A DNA stretch of 64,000 nt from Rhizobium viscosum (GCF_014873945.1 NZ_JADBEC010000001.1:930001-994000); one strand, 5' to 3'; shown: positions 49,603 to 59,518, numbered from the stretch's first letter. Translations and numbers: made by a program. Notes: generated from the sequence alone by a model not told the origin.

Positions 49603-50796
49603 ATGCGTGATCCATACAAGGTGCTGGGCGTCAAGCGCGACGCAGGAGCGGACGAAATCAAGGCTGCCTGGCGCAACATGGCCAAGGCCGTGCATCCCGA
49701 TCACAATCAGGGCGACCCGACGGCGACCGCTCGTTTCGCCGAGATCGGCCGCGCCTATGAAACGTTGAAAGATCCGAGGAAGCGCAATCTCTTCGACAGC
49801 GCCGTGCGCATGGCAGAAGCCAAGAAGCAGGAGCAGACGATCATGCAGCAGCGCCAGGCTGCCCGTGAGGCCGCCGCTCGCGCCAAGGCCGCGCAGGCCA
49901 ATGCCGAGCGCGTGATGGAAGAACTTGCGCGCGCCAATGCCAATGCGCAGAAGGCCACAGCAGCAGGTGCCAAACAGCAGCAGGCAGGTGCAACCGAAGC
50001 CGCAGAAGAGATGGTCGAACGCATTTTTGGCGCACAGGCGACCCGCACCGCCGGCGCACAGACGCAACCGCACGCCCAGCAGGCGCATTCGCAGCAACCA
50101 CAAGCCAAACCGCATGCAACAGAAGCGACAAAGCAGCCGGAACAGGAAACCACGGAGGCCGAATCCGCCAAGGCGGAGGAAGAGCATATAGAGGCCACCA
50201 CTGGTGCGGGCGCCAACATGTCGCTACCGCTCAGCCTGCTGACCTCGCTTGTGCGCCGCTTCACCGGCGCCGGCCAGCCTGGCCTTGAGAAGGCCCCGGA
50301 TGAGGTGGCGACCGCGACCGTGACGATCGAAGACATCATGAAGGGAAGCTGGACGACGGTTTCCCTTCCCGAGGGACGCGAAGTCGGCTTCGCACTGCCG
50401 GCCGGAACGACTGAAGGCCATCAGGTCCGGCTCAAGGGTCAGGGATTCAAGCTGCCGGGCATGCAGCGCGGCGACGCCGTCATCAATATCCACATCGCGC
50501 CCGATCCGCGCTTCACCGTCGATGGTTTCGACGTGCATGTCGTGCTGCCGCTCAATATCGAAAACGCGGTGCTTGGTACCGAGGCGCGTGTTGACGGTCC
50601 ACAGGGACCACTCAATGTAACGATCCCTGCATGGTCGGGCTCCGACAAGACGATCCGCATTCCCGACCAGGGCCTGCCCAACGACAGCGGCGGAAAAGGC
50701 GATCTCGTCGTCGAGTTGCGTATTATGTTGTGGGAAAAACCCGACGCCAAAGTCACTGATCTCATGCGCAGCATGCGTGAAGGGCTGTTTTTATGA
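49603..50796 (+). CDS. DnaJ-domain protein, CbpA-like (no zinc finger)
   Basis: 397 residues from MRDPYKVLGV. An N-terminal J domain (about 1-70) has the HPD triad in KAVHPDHNQGD. A long Ala/Gln/Glu-rich linker (about 70-205) follows, then the DnaJ C-terminal substrate-binding part (from about 225): LPEGREVGFALPAGTTEGHQVRLKGQG and DLVVELRIML. The Cys zinc-finger of DnaJ type I is missing. It probably works with DnaK. It precedes fabI by 122 nt. Confidence 0.9.
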   Translation: MRDPYKVLGVKRDAGADEIKAAWRNMAKAVHPDHNQGDPTATARFAEIGRAYETLKDPRKRNLFDSAVRMAEAKKQEQTIMQQRQAAREAAARAKAAQANAERVMEELARANANAQKATAAGAKQQQAGATEAAEEMVERIFGAQATRTAGAQTQPHAQQAHSQQPQAKPHATEATKQPEQETTEAESAKAEEEHIEATTGAGANMSLPLSLLTSLVRRFTGAGQPGLEKAPDEVATATVTIEDIMKGSWTTVSLPEGREVGFALPAGTTEGHQVRLKGQGFKLPGMQRGDAVINIHIAPDPRFTVDGFDVHVVLPLNIENAVLGTEARVDGPQGPLNVTIPAWSGSDKTIRIPDQGLPNDSGGKGDLVVELRIMLWEKPDAKVTDLMRSMREGLFL

Positions 50797-50840
50797 AATT
50801 TTGGTGACAATCGCACCCTTTGTTACGATCCCTAACAGTT

Positions 50841-50896
50841 GATGATCTTGGGCCTGCTTGAACCGATTAACGGCCTATGCCATAGGCAGGATCATC
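50841..50896 (+). promoter_or_regulatory. Structured leader upstream of fabI
   Basis: GATGATC (50841-50847) is an inverted copy of GATCATC (50890-50896), and between them lies a perfect 15-bp palindrome GCCTATG-C-CATAGGC (50873-50887). The arrangement forms a large stem or an operator pair 22 nt before the fabI start. No regulator consensus is recognised. Confidence 0.4.
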
Positions 50897-50918
50897 AGAA
50901 TTCCTAGGGAAGCGAAAT

Positions 50919-51737
50919 ATGGCTCAAGCATCCGGCCTCATGGCAGGCAAACGCGGCGTCATCATGGGTGTCGCCAACAATCGTTCGATTGCGTGGGGTA
51001 TTGCCAAGGCCATTCATGCGCAGGGCGGAGAAGTTGCATTCACCTATCAGGGCGATGCCCTGAAGAAGCGCGTGGAGCCGCTGGCTGCCGAAATCGGCGC
51101 CGTCATGGTGGGCCATTGCGACGTCAGCGACGAATCCACGATCGATGCCGTTTTCGAGAACGTCGAGAAGCTGTGGGGCAAGATCGATTTCATCGTGCAC
51201 GCGATCGGCTTCTCCGACAAGGACGAGCTGACAGGCCGTTATGTCGATACGACGCCTGATAACTTCGCCAAGACCATGCAGATCTCCGTCTACTCCTTCA
51301 CGTCGGTTGCTCGCCGCGCCGAGAAGCTGATGACGGAAGGCGGTTCGATGCTCACCCTCACCTATTACGGTGCAGAAAAGGTGATGCCGAACTACAATGT
51401 CATGGGTGTCGCCAAGGCTGCCCTTGAAGCGAGCGTCAAGTATCTCGCCGTCGACCTCGGACCGAAGAACATCCGAGTCAACGCCGTTTCGGCAGGGCCG
51501 ATCAAGACGCTGGCTGCCTCCGGTATTGGCGATTTTCGCTATATCCTCAAGTGGAACGAGTATAATGCGCCGCTGCGCCGCACCGTGACCATCGAGGAAG
51601 TGGGCGATGTCGGCCTCTACCTTCTCTCGGACCTGTCGCGTTCTGTGACGGGTGAAGTGCATCATGCCGACAGCGGCTATCATGTCATCGGCATGAAGGC
51701 TGTGGACGCGCCTGATATTTCCGTCATCAAGGACTGA
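50919..51737 (+). CDS. fabI: Enoyl-ACP reductase FabI
   Basis: 272 residues. An SDR-fold enzyme of fatty-acid synthesis that reduces trans-2-enoyl-ACP with NADH. The N-terminal glycine-rich motif is [15 protein letters not shown], and the catalytic Tyr-X6-Lys is YNVMGVAK near 157-164. The FabI-specific [13 protein letters not shown] stretch is seen. It is followed 31 nt later by a defective phosphoglycerate-mutase-like gene. Confidence 0.95.
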   Translation: MAQASGLMAGKRGVIMGVANNRSIAWGIAKAIHAQGGEVAFTYQGDALKKRVEPLAAEIGAVMVGHCDVSDESTIDAVFENVEKLWGKIDFIVHAIGFSDKDELTGRYVDTTPDNFAKTMQISVYSFTSVARRAEKLMTEGGSMLTLTYYGAEKVMPNYNVMGVAKAALEASVKYLAVDLGPKNIRVNAVSAGPIKTLAASGIGDFRYILKWNEYNAPLRRTVTIEEVGDVGLYLLSDLSRSVTGEVHHADSGYHVIGMKAVDAPDISVIKD

Positions 51738-51768
51738 GGCGTCCTATCCCCAAGCGGAGCCGATCCCC

Positions 51769-52128
51769 GTGCTCATCTATGTGATCAGACACGGCCAGAC
51801 CGACTGGAATGCGGAACGTCGCCTGCAGGGGCAGAAGGATATTCCGATCAATACGATCGGCCGCGAACAGGCCAGACAGAACGGGATCGCCCTTGCGGCG
51901 GTCCTAAGGGGCGAGGATGCGGAAAGCTACGAGATCATGTCATGGCGGACCGGCGCATGGCTGAATTCGGTCGACCGGCCGACCGTCTGCGTCACCCATG
52001 GCGGTGTCATCAGAAGCTTGTTCAAGATAATCTCCAATCTGCCGAAGGACGTCGCCTCTGAAGGCGAAATCCCGCAGGACCGGATTTTGAAGATCGAGAC
52101 GTCGCAGAGCCTGATCGGCTGGGTCTAG
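51769..52128 (+). pseudogene. Internally deleted histidine phosphatase (phosphoglycerate-mutase-like)
   Basis: A GTG at 51769 opens 119 codons. The start [20 protein letters not shown] and the end [17 protein letters not shown] match the phosphoglycerate-mutase-like family, in which proteins have about 190-200 residues. The middle block with SPLxRxxET and the catalytic Glu (about 70-80 residues) is missing; residues up to [11 protein letters not shown] run straight into [13 protein letters not shown] near residue 48. The reading frame is kept, so it may still be expressed, but two catalytic residues are gone and it is probably inactive. Confidence 0.8.
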
Positions 52129-52144
52129 CCCAGATGGGGCGTGC

Positions 52145-52405
52145 TTACTTGACGATGTCGAGATCGTTGATGACGCGCTTGCCGTCGACTTCCGTATAGA
52201 AGATCACAACCTTGACGCCGGCCTTCAGGCCTTCGAAATCGAATTCCTCAGGCGCCTGATAGGTCTTGCCATCATCGAGCGTCAGGACGAGATTGGTCGT
52301 GTCGACCTTCTTGATCGTCGCCTCGACATCGGCGCTCTCGGCAAAACTGCTCATGGGCGAAAGAAAATTTGCCGTGGCCAGAAGCGTAGCAATAACGAAA
52401 CGCAT
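52145..52405 (-). CDS. DUF1344 periplasmic protein, 86 aa
   Basis: The ATG at 52405 follows AGGGA at a good distance; a longer frame from 52450 lacks this. It starts with a signal sequence (MRFVIATLLATANFLSPMSSFA), cleaved near SFAES. The mature part is an all-beta DUF1344 domain (VEATIKKVDTTNLVLTLDDGKTYQAPEEFDFEGLKAG), common in Rhizobiales and of unknown function. It is divergent from the GGDEF/EAL gene and convergent with the truncated phosphatase. Confidence 0.88.
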   Translation of the reverse strand: MRFVIATLLATANFLSPMSSFAESADVEATIKKVDTTNLVLTLDDGKTYQAPEEFDFEGLKAGVKVVIFYTEVDGKRVINDLDIVK

Positions 52406-52642
52406 GTCGGCAATCCCTTTGAAGCGCTGCCATTGATATCGAGTGGCCACAGATAAACTCCTGAATATGGCGAAAATTGCCCGGAAGAATGGCTTTCGGC
52501 GCCCAATTGATGAATAGGATTTTACGGATAATCAAGAGGCTCGATTAACCGTCTTTTTCTCTCTGTTTACGCGATTTAGCAGGCGCGAATGCGCGCAATC
52601 GTAAATTAACCCCTGCACCCTAAAGTCAGCGCGAATGTAGGG

Positions 52643-55600
52643 GTGTGTGATTTGCAATTCCGGCTGAGCAACGGCAACCAGCTGCGGCGTGTTCTGAAGA
52701 ATACGCGCGTCTCGCTGCTGGTTTCCGCCCTCGTGGCGGTTGTCGTTATTGCCGTCGGCTTTGCACTCGACGGTGCCAATACTGCCGCCTATCTGCGCGA
52801 GCTGCAGATCCGCACTGAAAACGAGACGAACCTGATCCGTGCCCGCATGATGGCGCAGATCAACATGGACATTACTGCCGTCCGCGACCTTTCCAACCTG
52901 ATCTCGCTCAGCACGCAGACGAACGAGGTGGAGATGGAGCGGCAGATCAACTGGCTGCTGATCCAGAACCCGCATTTCATCCATATTGCGGTCGCGCCTG
53001 ATTTCATTGTCAAGGCGGTCTATCCGGCGCAATCCGGTAGAGACAGGATCGGCAAGGATGTGCGCGAGCGGCTGATGGAGCGCATGTCGATCAGCCGCAA
53101 TACCGGCGACCAGTCGGCCCGCTTCTATGGTCCTTTCAAGACGACGGATGCAGAAGACGCCTTCGCGATCTTCTTCCCGGTTTTCGTCAAGCAGAACGGA
53201 CAGCGTCGTATCTGGGGCGCGGTCGAGGTGGTCGTCGACCAGAACATGTTCTACGAGGCGACCGGCTTGAAGCCCGCGCGCAACAGCGAAAACCGGGAGC
53301 GCTATCCGCATCTCGACCATCTGTCGATCGCGGTGCGCGACATCGGCATTCCGGACGAAACGGCCGCGCCTTTCTTCGGTCCTGCCGATATCTACAAGAA
53401 GGATCCGCTTCGGCGCAAAATGAGCTTTGCGGGCGGGCGATGGGAGCTGGCTGCGGTGCCGAACGCCGGCTGGCATGCGGTTCCCGGCAACCAGCGTGAA
53501 TTGCGACTGATCATCGTAGCCGCAGGCTGCGTGATCATCATCCCGATCTTCTTCGCCACGTTGTTGCTTGGCGAACGCAACCGCAACATCGTGCAACTCG
53601 AGGCTCGCGAAGCCAAACTTCTGGAACTCTCGCAGCGCCTCAACCTGGCGCTGGAATCCTCCCGGATCGGCATATGGGAGTTGCAGGAGAATGCCACGAA
53701 CCTTGCCTGGGATGCACGAGCATCCGTCCTTCACGGCCTCAAAGCGACCGAAGGCAGCCGACCACTGGACGTGTGGCTTTCGACGATTGTGCCCGAAGAC
53801 CGCGAAATCGCCGAGGTTCATTTCTTCGGTTGCAGCATTGCGGGAGAAGCCTGCACGGCGCAATACAGGGTGATGCGGGAAGACGGCCGCATTCGCCACC
53901 TGCGCTCCATCGGCGCCTTCTATACGGATGCCGGCGGCACAGGAAAGACGATCGGCATCGTCTGGGACGTGACGGCAGATGCGGAAGTCACCAGCACCCT
54001 TCGCCTTGCCAAGGAAACGAGCGAGCTCAAGAATGCCGAACTGGAACTCGCGCTGGAAGAACTTTCAAGCCGTGAGGCGGAGCTTGCCGAACTCTCCGGC
54101 AAGCTCGATCTGGCGCTCGATTCCTATCAATGCGGCATCTGGGAGGCAATTCTCGGCAAGAGAGGCTCGATCTGGGACGAGCGGATGCACGAGCTCTATG
54201 GGTTGAAGCAAAGCAATGCCTTCGTAACGGAAGACGCCTGGCTTTCCTGCATCCACCCTGATGACCGCGGGCTCGCGCTCGAAAGCGCCCGGCATTTCAA
54301 GCAGCTTGGAGACACGCATACGCTCGTCTGTCGCGTGCCGGACGAAAATGGCGGCGTGCGCTACGTGCGTTCCGTCGGCAAGGTGCACCGCACGCCGACC
54401 GGCGAGATGAAGATCATCGGCATCGCCTTCGATTCGACCGAGGATGCATTGATGACGCTGCGCCTCAAGGCCGCGAAGGATGAGGCGATCACCAAGAATA
54501 TCGAGTTGGAACTCGCCAAGACCAGGATCGAGCACAATTCCCTGCACGACCCGCTGACTTCGCTCGCCAACCGCCGCAAGCTCGATATCGCGCTGGAAAA
54601 CCTGACGGATGCCGGCCGCAGCGAGCGGCAGAAATTCGCGATCCTGCATATCGACCTCGACCGTTTCAAGGAAATCAACGACACGCTGGGCCATGCCGCC
54701 GGCGACGCGATGCTGGTGCATGCTTCACGCGTGCTTTCCAGAAATCTGCGTGCCAGTGATGTCGTTGCGCGTATCGGCGGCGACGAGTTCGTCATCCTCT
54801 CCTTCGACGTGGGCGACACGGAGATGGCGGAACTTGCAGGCCGCGTCATCGAGGAAATGCGCCAGCCGATCGATTTCCAGGGTTTTCCCTGCCGTTGCGG
54901 CGTGTCGATCGGCATTGCGCTGGCGAACGGCATTCATGTCGATGCCCGCAAGGTGCTGATCAATGCCGACATCGCGCTCTATCGCGCCAAGAGCCTCGGC
55001 CGTAACCGTTTCGAATTCTTCAACCACAATCTGCAGGCCGATATCATCAACAATAAACGCACGGCCGATGAGATCCTTGCCGGCATCGACAATGGCGAGT
55101 TCACTGCCTGGTACCAGCCGCAGTTCTGTGCACGCTCGATGAAGCTGACGGGCGTGGAGGCGCTGGTGCGCTGGCATCATCCCTCCAAGGGCTTGCTCAC
55201 GCCGGACAAATTCCTGCGTATTGCCGACGAGATCAACGTCGTACAGACGCTCGATCGCATCGTCCTGGAAACCGCACTGCGCGACAAGATGCGCTGGGCG
55301 GCACAGGGCATCTTCGTACCGAAAATCTCCGTCAACGTTTCGGCGCGGCGTCTGCATGATGGCAGCCTTCTGGAATCGCTTAGTGGCCTGCAGATCCGTC
55401 CCGGCGAAATTTCGTTCGAACTGGTGGAATCCATCTTCCTCGACGAAAGCGAGGACGTGGTTTCGCAGAATCTCGAACGGATCAAGGCACTCGGTATCGA
55501 TATCGAGATCGACGATTTCGGTACTGGCCATACCTCGATCGTGTCACTGCTCAAGCTCAAGCCGAAGCGGCTGAAGATCGACCGCCAGCTCGTAAAGCCT

Positions 55601-55825
55601 ATCGTCTCCTCCTCGCAGGAGCGCGCGCTCGTCAGCTCCATCATCGAGATTGCCCGCTCGCTCGGCGTGGAGACGGTGGCCGAGGGTGTCGAGACGCTTG
55701 ATCATGCCGAACTGCTGCGCGATCTCGGCTGCGATCTCCTGCAGGGTTACGCCTTCGCACGCCCCCTCTCCTTCGACGATTTCGCCATCGAGGCGCGTGG
55801 CACGGCCTGGCTGCTGGCGTCCTAG
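52643..55825 (+). CDS. CHASE-PAS-GGDEF-EAL c-di-GMP enzyme
   Basis: 1060 residues from a GTG start. A membrane helix (about 22-44), a periplasmic CHASE-type sensor (about 45-290), a second helix (about 291-312), two PAS domains (about 325-450 and 480-600), then GGDEF (GGDEF at 712-716) and EAL (EAL at 839-841, DDFGTG at 957-962). A product-inhibition site RxxD (RASD, 703-706) stands five residues before GGDEF. Both catalytic motifs look intact, so it could make and degrade c-di-GMP under control of the sensor. It is divergent from DUF1344. Confidence 0.9.
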   Translation: MCDLQFRLSNGNQLRRVLKNTRVSLLVSALVAVVVIAVGFALDGANTAAYLRELQIRTENETNLIRARMMAQINMDITAVRDLSNLISLSTQTNEVEMERQINWLLIQNPHFIHIAVAPDFIVKAVYPAQSGRDRIGKDVRERLMERMSISRNTGDQSARFYGPFKTTDAEDAFAIFFPVFVKQNGQRRIWGAVEVVVDQNMFYEATGLKPARNSENRERYPHLDHLSIAVRDIGIPDETAAPFFGPADIYKKDPLRRKMSFAGGRWELAAVPNAGWHAVPGNQRELRLIIVAAGCVIIIPIFFATLLLGERNRNIVQLEAREAKLLELSQRLNLALESSRIGIWELQENATNLAWDARASVLHGLKATEGSRPLDVWLSTIVPEDREIAEVHFFGCSIAGEACTAQYRVMREDGRIRHLRSIGAFYTDAGGTGKTIGIVWDVTADAEVTSTLRLAKETSELKNAELELALEELSSREAELAELSGKLDLALDSYQCGIWEAILGKRGSIWDERMHELYGLKQSNAFVTEDAWLSCIHPDDRGLALESARHFKQLGDTHTLVCRVPDENGGVRYVRSVGKVHRTPTGEMKIIGIAFDSTEDALMTLRLKAAKDEAITKNIELELAKTRIEHNSLHDPLTSLANRRKLDIALENLTDAGRSERQKFAILHIDLDRFKEINDTLGHAAGDAMLVHASRVLSRNLRASDVVARIGGDEFVILSFDVGDTEMAELAGRVIEEMRQPIDFQGFPCRCGVSIGIALANGIHVDARKVLINADIALYRAKSLGRNRFEFFNHNLQADIINNKRTADEILAGIDNGEFTAWYQPQFCARSMKLTGVEALVRWHHPSKGLLTPDKFLRIADEINVVQTLDRIVLETALRDKMRWAAQGIFVPKISVNVSARRLHDGSLLESLSGLQIRPGEISFELVESIFLDESEDVVSQNLERIKALGIDIEIDDFGTGHTSIVSLLKLKPKRLKIDRQLVKPIVSSSQERALVSSIIEIARSLGVETVAEGVETLDHAELLRDLGCDLLQGYAFARPLSFDDFAIEARGTAWLLAS

Positions 55826-55997
55826 TGCTGAAGCCGAGGCTATCGGTCGCAAATACGGGAAATACCATTTCCCTGATCGCATCATCAGACGCAAAGAAAG
55901 GCTTTTGCCTGAACGGCTTTTTAGCCTATGAGTGTCGCGCCTTTTTAAGTAATGGCGCGGCCGGTGACGACCGGCTCCGCGCGTCCGGCGGGAACAC

Positions 55998-57095
55998 ATG
56001 TCGCACAATACATTCGGTCACCTCTTCCGTGTAACCACCTGGGGCGAAAGCCACGGGCCGGCGCTCGGCGCCGTCGTCGACGGCTGCCCTCCGGGGCTGC
56101 GCTTCAAGCTCGAAGACCTGCAGGTCTGGCTCGACAAGCGCAAGCCAGGCCAGAGCCGTTTCGTCACCCAGCGGCGCGAAGACGACCTCGTGAAAGTTCT
56201 CTCCGGCGTCATGATGGACGCCGACGGCGAGACGATGATTTCGACCGGAACGCCGATCTCCATGCTAATCGAGAATACCGACCAGCGTTCCAAGGACTAC
56301 GGCGAGATCGCCCGGCAGTATCGGCCCGGCCATGCCGACTATACTTATGATACGAAATACGGCATTCGCGACTATCGCGGCGGCGGCCGTTCGTCTGCCC
56401 GCGAGACCGCTGCCCGCGTCGCAGCCGGCGGCATTGCCCGGCTCGTCGTGCCTGGTGTCACCATCCGTGGCGCGCTGGTGCAGATCGGTAAACACAAAAT
56501 CAACCACGCCAACTGGGATTGGGATCAGGTCGGGCAAAACCCGTTCTTCTCCCCCGATGCCGAGATCGTGCCCGTCTGGGAAGAGTATCTCGACGGCATC
56601 CGCAAGGCCGGCTCTTCCATCGGCGCCGTCATCGAGGTGATCGCCGAGGGCGTTCCGGCAGGTCTCGGCGCACCGATTTACAGCAAGCTCGACCAGGATA
56701 TCGCTTCGCTGCTGATGTCGATCAATGCTGTGAAGGGTGTGGAAATCGGCAACGGTTTTGCCGCCGCGGAGACAAGCGGCGAGGACAATGCCGACGAGAT
56801 GCGCATGGGTAATGACGGTCAGCCGATCTTCCTGTCAAACAATGCCGGTGGTATCCTTGGCGGCATTTCGACTGGCCAGCCGGTGGTCGCCCGCTTTGCC
56901 GTCAAGCCGACCTCTTCCATTCTCACCGAACGGCAGTCGATCGATGCCGACGGCAAGAATGTCGATATCCGCACAAAGGGCCGCCATGACCCCTGCGTCG
57001 GTATTCGCGCCGTGCCGATCGGCGAGGCGATGATCGCCTGCGCCATTGCCGATCACTATCTTCGCGACCGCGGCCAGACCGGCCGGCTGAAATAG
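55998..57095 (+). CDS. aroC: Chorismate synthase
   Basis: 365 residues. AroC converts EPSP to chorismate, using reduced FMN. The signatures are [19 protein letters not shown] at the start, [18 protein letters not shown] and [18 protein letters not shown] at the end. It is followed by ribBA after 11 nt, which suggests a shared transcript; flavin supply and the flavin-dependent AroC are thereby linked, an inference. Confidence 0.96.
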   Translation: MSHNTFGHLFRVTTWGESHGPALGAVVDGCPPGLRFKLEDLQVWLDKRKPGQSRFVTQRREDDLVKVLSGVMMDADGETMISTGTPISMLIENTDQRSKDYGEIARQYRPGHADYTYDTKYGIRDYRGGGRSSARETAARVAAGGIARLVVPGVTIRGALVQIGKHKINHANWDWDQVGQNPFFSPDAEIVPVWEEYLDGIRKAGSSIGAVIEVIAEGVPAGLGAPIYSKLDQDIASLLMSINAVKGVEIGNGFAAAETSGEDNADEMRMGNDGQPIFLSNNAGGILGGISTGQPVVARFAVKPTSSILTERQSIDADGKNVDIRTKGRHDPCVGIRAVPIGEAMIACAIADHYLRDRGQTGRLK

Positions 57096-57105
57096 GATTT
57101 GTCCC

Positions 57106-58209
57106 ATGCCTTATGATCAGAAGCGCGTTGTCGATGCCATCAGGGCCTTTGAAGCCGGTGAGATCGTCGTCGTCATGGATGACAATGATCGTGAAAACGA
57201 GGGTGACCTGATCGTTGCCGCCGTGCATGCGACGCCTGAAAAGATGGCCTTCATCGTGCGCCACACGTCAGGCATCGTCTGCGCGCCGATGCCGAAAGAG
57301 GAGGCGAAACGCCTGAACCTCAACGCCATGGTGGCGGAAAACGATTCCGCCCATACGACCGCCTTCACCGTTTCCGTCGACTTCAAGCACGGTACGACGA
57401 CGGGCATTTCCGCCGACGACCGCACGCTGACGGTGCGCAATCTTGCCAATCCGAATGTCGGCGCGTCGGATTTCGTTCGCCCCGGCCATATCTTCCCGCT
57501 GGTCTCCCGCGAAGGCGGCGTGCTGATGCGTTCCGGCCATACGGAAGCGGCGGTCGATCTCTGCAAGCTTGCCGGCCTGCCGCCGATCGGCGTTATCTCC
57601 GAACTCGTCAATGACGACGGCACGGTGACGCGCGGCCCGCAGGTCGTGGATTTCGCCGAACAGCACGGGCTGAAGCTTCTTTCGGTCGCCGACCTCATCG
57701 CCTATCGCCAGCGCAAGGAAACGCTGATCGAGCTCGGCTCAAGCTTCGATATCGAGACGCCGTTCGGCAGGGCCAAGGCGCATACCTACTCCTTGCCGTG
57801 GGATCCGATGCAGCATCTCGCCGTCGTCTTTGGCGATATCAGGGACGGTGTCGATATTCCGGTGCGCCTGCATCCGGAAAACGTAGCCGACGACCTGTTC
57901 GGCAAGCGCAAGCCGGTCGACTTCTATATGCAGAAGATCGCCGAGGAGGGCCGCGGCATCATCGTCTACCTGCGTGAAGGCTCTGTTGGAGTCGGCCATT
58001 ACGACAACGGCCGCAAGGCGCGCAATCAAGGCCGTGAGGCACATGCCGAAGCACAGACACGTGACAGTGAATGGCTGGAAATCGGCCTCGGTGCGCAGAT
58101 CCTTAAGGATCTCGGCGTCAGCTCCATCAAGCTGATGACCAGCCGCGAACGGCACTATGTCGGCCTGGAAGGCTTCGGCATCAAGATTTCCACCACCCAG
58201 ATCTGCTGA
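57106..58209 (+). CDS. ribBA: 3,4-Dihydroxy-2-butanone 4-phosphate synthase with degenerate GTP cyclohydrolase II domain
   Basis: 367 residues. The N-terminal part (about 1-205) has the DHBP synthase signatures DDNDRENEGDLI, MRSGHTEAAVDLCKLAG and GVISELVNDDGTV, giving the riboflavin precursor from ribulose 5-phosphate. The C-terminal part (about 210-367) aligns with GTP cyclohydrolase II but lacks the zinc-binding Cys triad and the GTP motif; only DLGVSSIKLMT and the GLEGFGI end recall it. Similar RibBA proteins with an inactive second half occur in Sinorhizobium. It is 11 nt from aroC. Confidence 0.93.
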   Translation: MPYDQKRVVDAIRAFEAGEIVVVMDDNDRENEGDLIVAAVHATPEKMAFIVRHTSGIVCAPMPKEEAKRLNLNAMVAENDSAHTTAFTVSVDFKHGTTTGISADDRTLTVRNLANPNVGASDFVRPGHIFPLVSREGGVLMRSGHTEAAVDLCKLAGLPPIGVISELVNDDGTVTRGPQVVDFAEQHGLKLLSVADLIAYRQRKETLIELGSSFDIETPFGRAKAHTYSLPWDPMQHLAVVFGDIRDGVDIPVRLHPENVADDLFGKRKPVDFYMQKIAEEGRGIIVYLREGSVGVGHYDNGRKARNQGREAHAEAQTRDSEWLEIGLGAQILKDLGVSSIKLMTSRERHYVGLEGFGIKISTTQIC

Positions 58210-58216
58210 TTGTGCC

Positions 58217-58236
58217 CTTCTCCCCGCGGGGAGAAG
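58217..58236. repeat. 20-bp palindrome, half-unit of the RIME-like repeat
   Basis: CTTCTCCCCG-CGGGGAGAAG is perfectly symmetric and shares the CTTCTCC core with the arms at 8520-8677. It lies in the 30-nt gap between the convergent ribBA and alkX genes and may act as a weak bidirectional terminator. Confidence 0.6.
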
Positions 58237-58239
58237 AGA

Positions 58240-59430
58240 TTATCCTTTCCAGCCGTCCAGATAGACGACTTTCTCCACACCGGCGAAGCGCGCCAGGCGC
58301 CCCAGTTCCGCGTCCAGCTTTTCAAGCCGCCCCGCGGACGCTCTCACACGCGGTTCCAGCCACAGCCGCTTCACATCCAGCGTGCCCTTCTTCCTGTCGG
58401 CTTTCATGTCGATACGGCCGATGAGCCTGTCGCCTTCCAGGAGCGGAAATACGTAATAGCCGTATTCGCGCTTCGGCTCCGGCACGAAGATCTCGATACG
58501 GTAGAAGAAACCGAACAGTCGTTCCGTTCGGTTTCTGTCCCGGATCATCGGATCAAACGGGCTAAGCACCCGGATTCGCGGCGGCGCTTCCGGGTAGCTA
58601 TCGAGCGTGCCAAGGAAATCGGCTGATGCCCATGAGGAGCGCGGCTTGCCGCCAAGCGCCGGCTCGATCAGTACTTCGGTCAGCTCATCGCGATGTTCCG
58701 CCACCCAGGCCTTTGCTTCATCCGGCGACAGCAGATCCCAGAAGGCGGCGATTTCACCGTGGGTGGCAAAGCCGAGGCGGGCGAGCGCACTGCGGCAAGC
58801 CCAGTCCACGAAATCCTCGCGACTGACCTCCGGCGCGTGGAATTCGGCAGGGATGACGCGCTCGGCGAGATCGTAGATCTTCTGGAAATTGGAGCGGCCG
58901 GCGATGGCGAATTTGCCGGTGCGCCAGAAATATTCGAGCGCCGTCTTGTTCGGATGCCAATTCCACCAGCCGCCGGAGACGTGGCCATCCGCTTTCAGGT
59001 CGCGCGCCAGGATCGCCCCGTCCTTGACGACGCGGTCATAGGTCTCCTCGAAGGAGGCTTCGAAGCCCTCGCCGCGCCACTTGCGCCAGCGCTCGACGAT
59101 TGCCAGTTCCTCATCGCGGAATTTGTGCTTCCAGTATTTGAAAAAAGCGCTCGGCAGGATGGAGGCATCATGCGTCCAATGCTCGAAGAGCGCACCATCC
59201 TTTTCCAGAAGCGCAGTCAAATGTTCGCGCCGATACGTCTGGTTGCGGGAAAAAAGGATCTGATGATGGGCGCGCTCCACCGTCTGGATGCTGTCCACCT
59301 GTACGAAGCCGAGATCGTGAATGAGGTCCAGCAGGCCGGCCTTGGTCAATGCGCGGTTCGGAGGCGCGCTCAGTCCCTGCTTGGCGAGAAAAATACGGCG
59401 GGCGTCGGAATTGGAGAGCAGATTCGTCAT
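58240..59430 (-). CDS. Winged-helix DNA glycosylase of the YcaQ/AlkX family
   Basis: 396 residues. The HTH_42 winged-helix fold is recognised from ARLGFATHGEIAAFW, SPFDPMIRDRNRTERLFGF and YYVFPLLEGDRLIGR. The catalytic QxD motif of YcaQ/AlkX is at 44-46 (FVQVDSIQ). E. coli YcaQ unhooks interstrand DNA crosslinks and removes alkylated bases. The protein here should do the same, an inference from the motif. It is convergent with ribBA and divergent from bioM. Confidence 0.88.
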   Translation of the reverse strand: MTNLLSNSDARRIFLAKQGLSAPPNRALTKAGLLDLIHDLGFVQVDSIQTVERAHHQILFSRNQTYRREHLTALLEKDGALFEHWTHDASILPSAFFKYWKHKFRDEELAIVERWRKWRGEGFEASFEETYDRVVKDGAILARDLKADGHVSGGWWNWHPNKTALEYFWRTGKFAIAGRSNFQKIYDLAERVIPAEFHAPEVSREDFVDWACRSALARLGFATHGEIAAFWDLLSPDEAKAWVAEHRDELTEVLIEPALGGKPRSSWASADFLGTLDSYPEAPPRIRVLSPFDPMIRDRNRTERLFGFFYRIEIFVPEPKREYGYYVFPLLEGDRLIGRIDMKADRKKGTLDVKRLWLEPRVRASAGRLEKLDAELGRLARFAGVEKVVYLDGWKG

Positions 59431-59518
59431 ACCGCCATCATAGCGCGGAAAATCTTCCTAGCCACCCGATAGCATATTCGCGATGATTTGATTTTGATCC
59501 TTTATCGCATGGCCGCCG

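Noticed and set aside
52532..53899. Open frame (455 codons) on the minus strand across the CHASE-GGDEF-EAL start
   Set aside because: It overlaps the well-supported sensor protein and DUF1344 promoter region, and has no recognisable domain.
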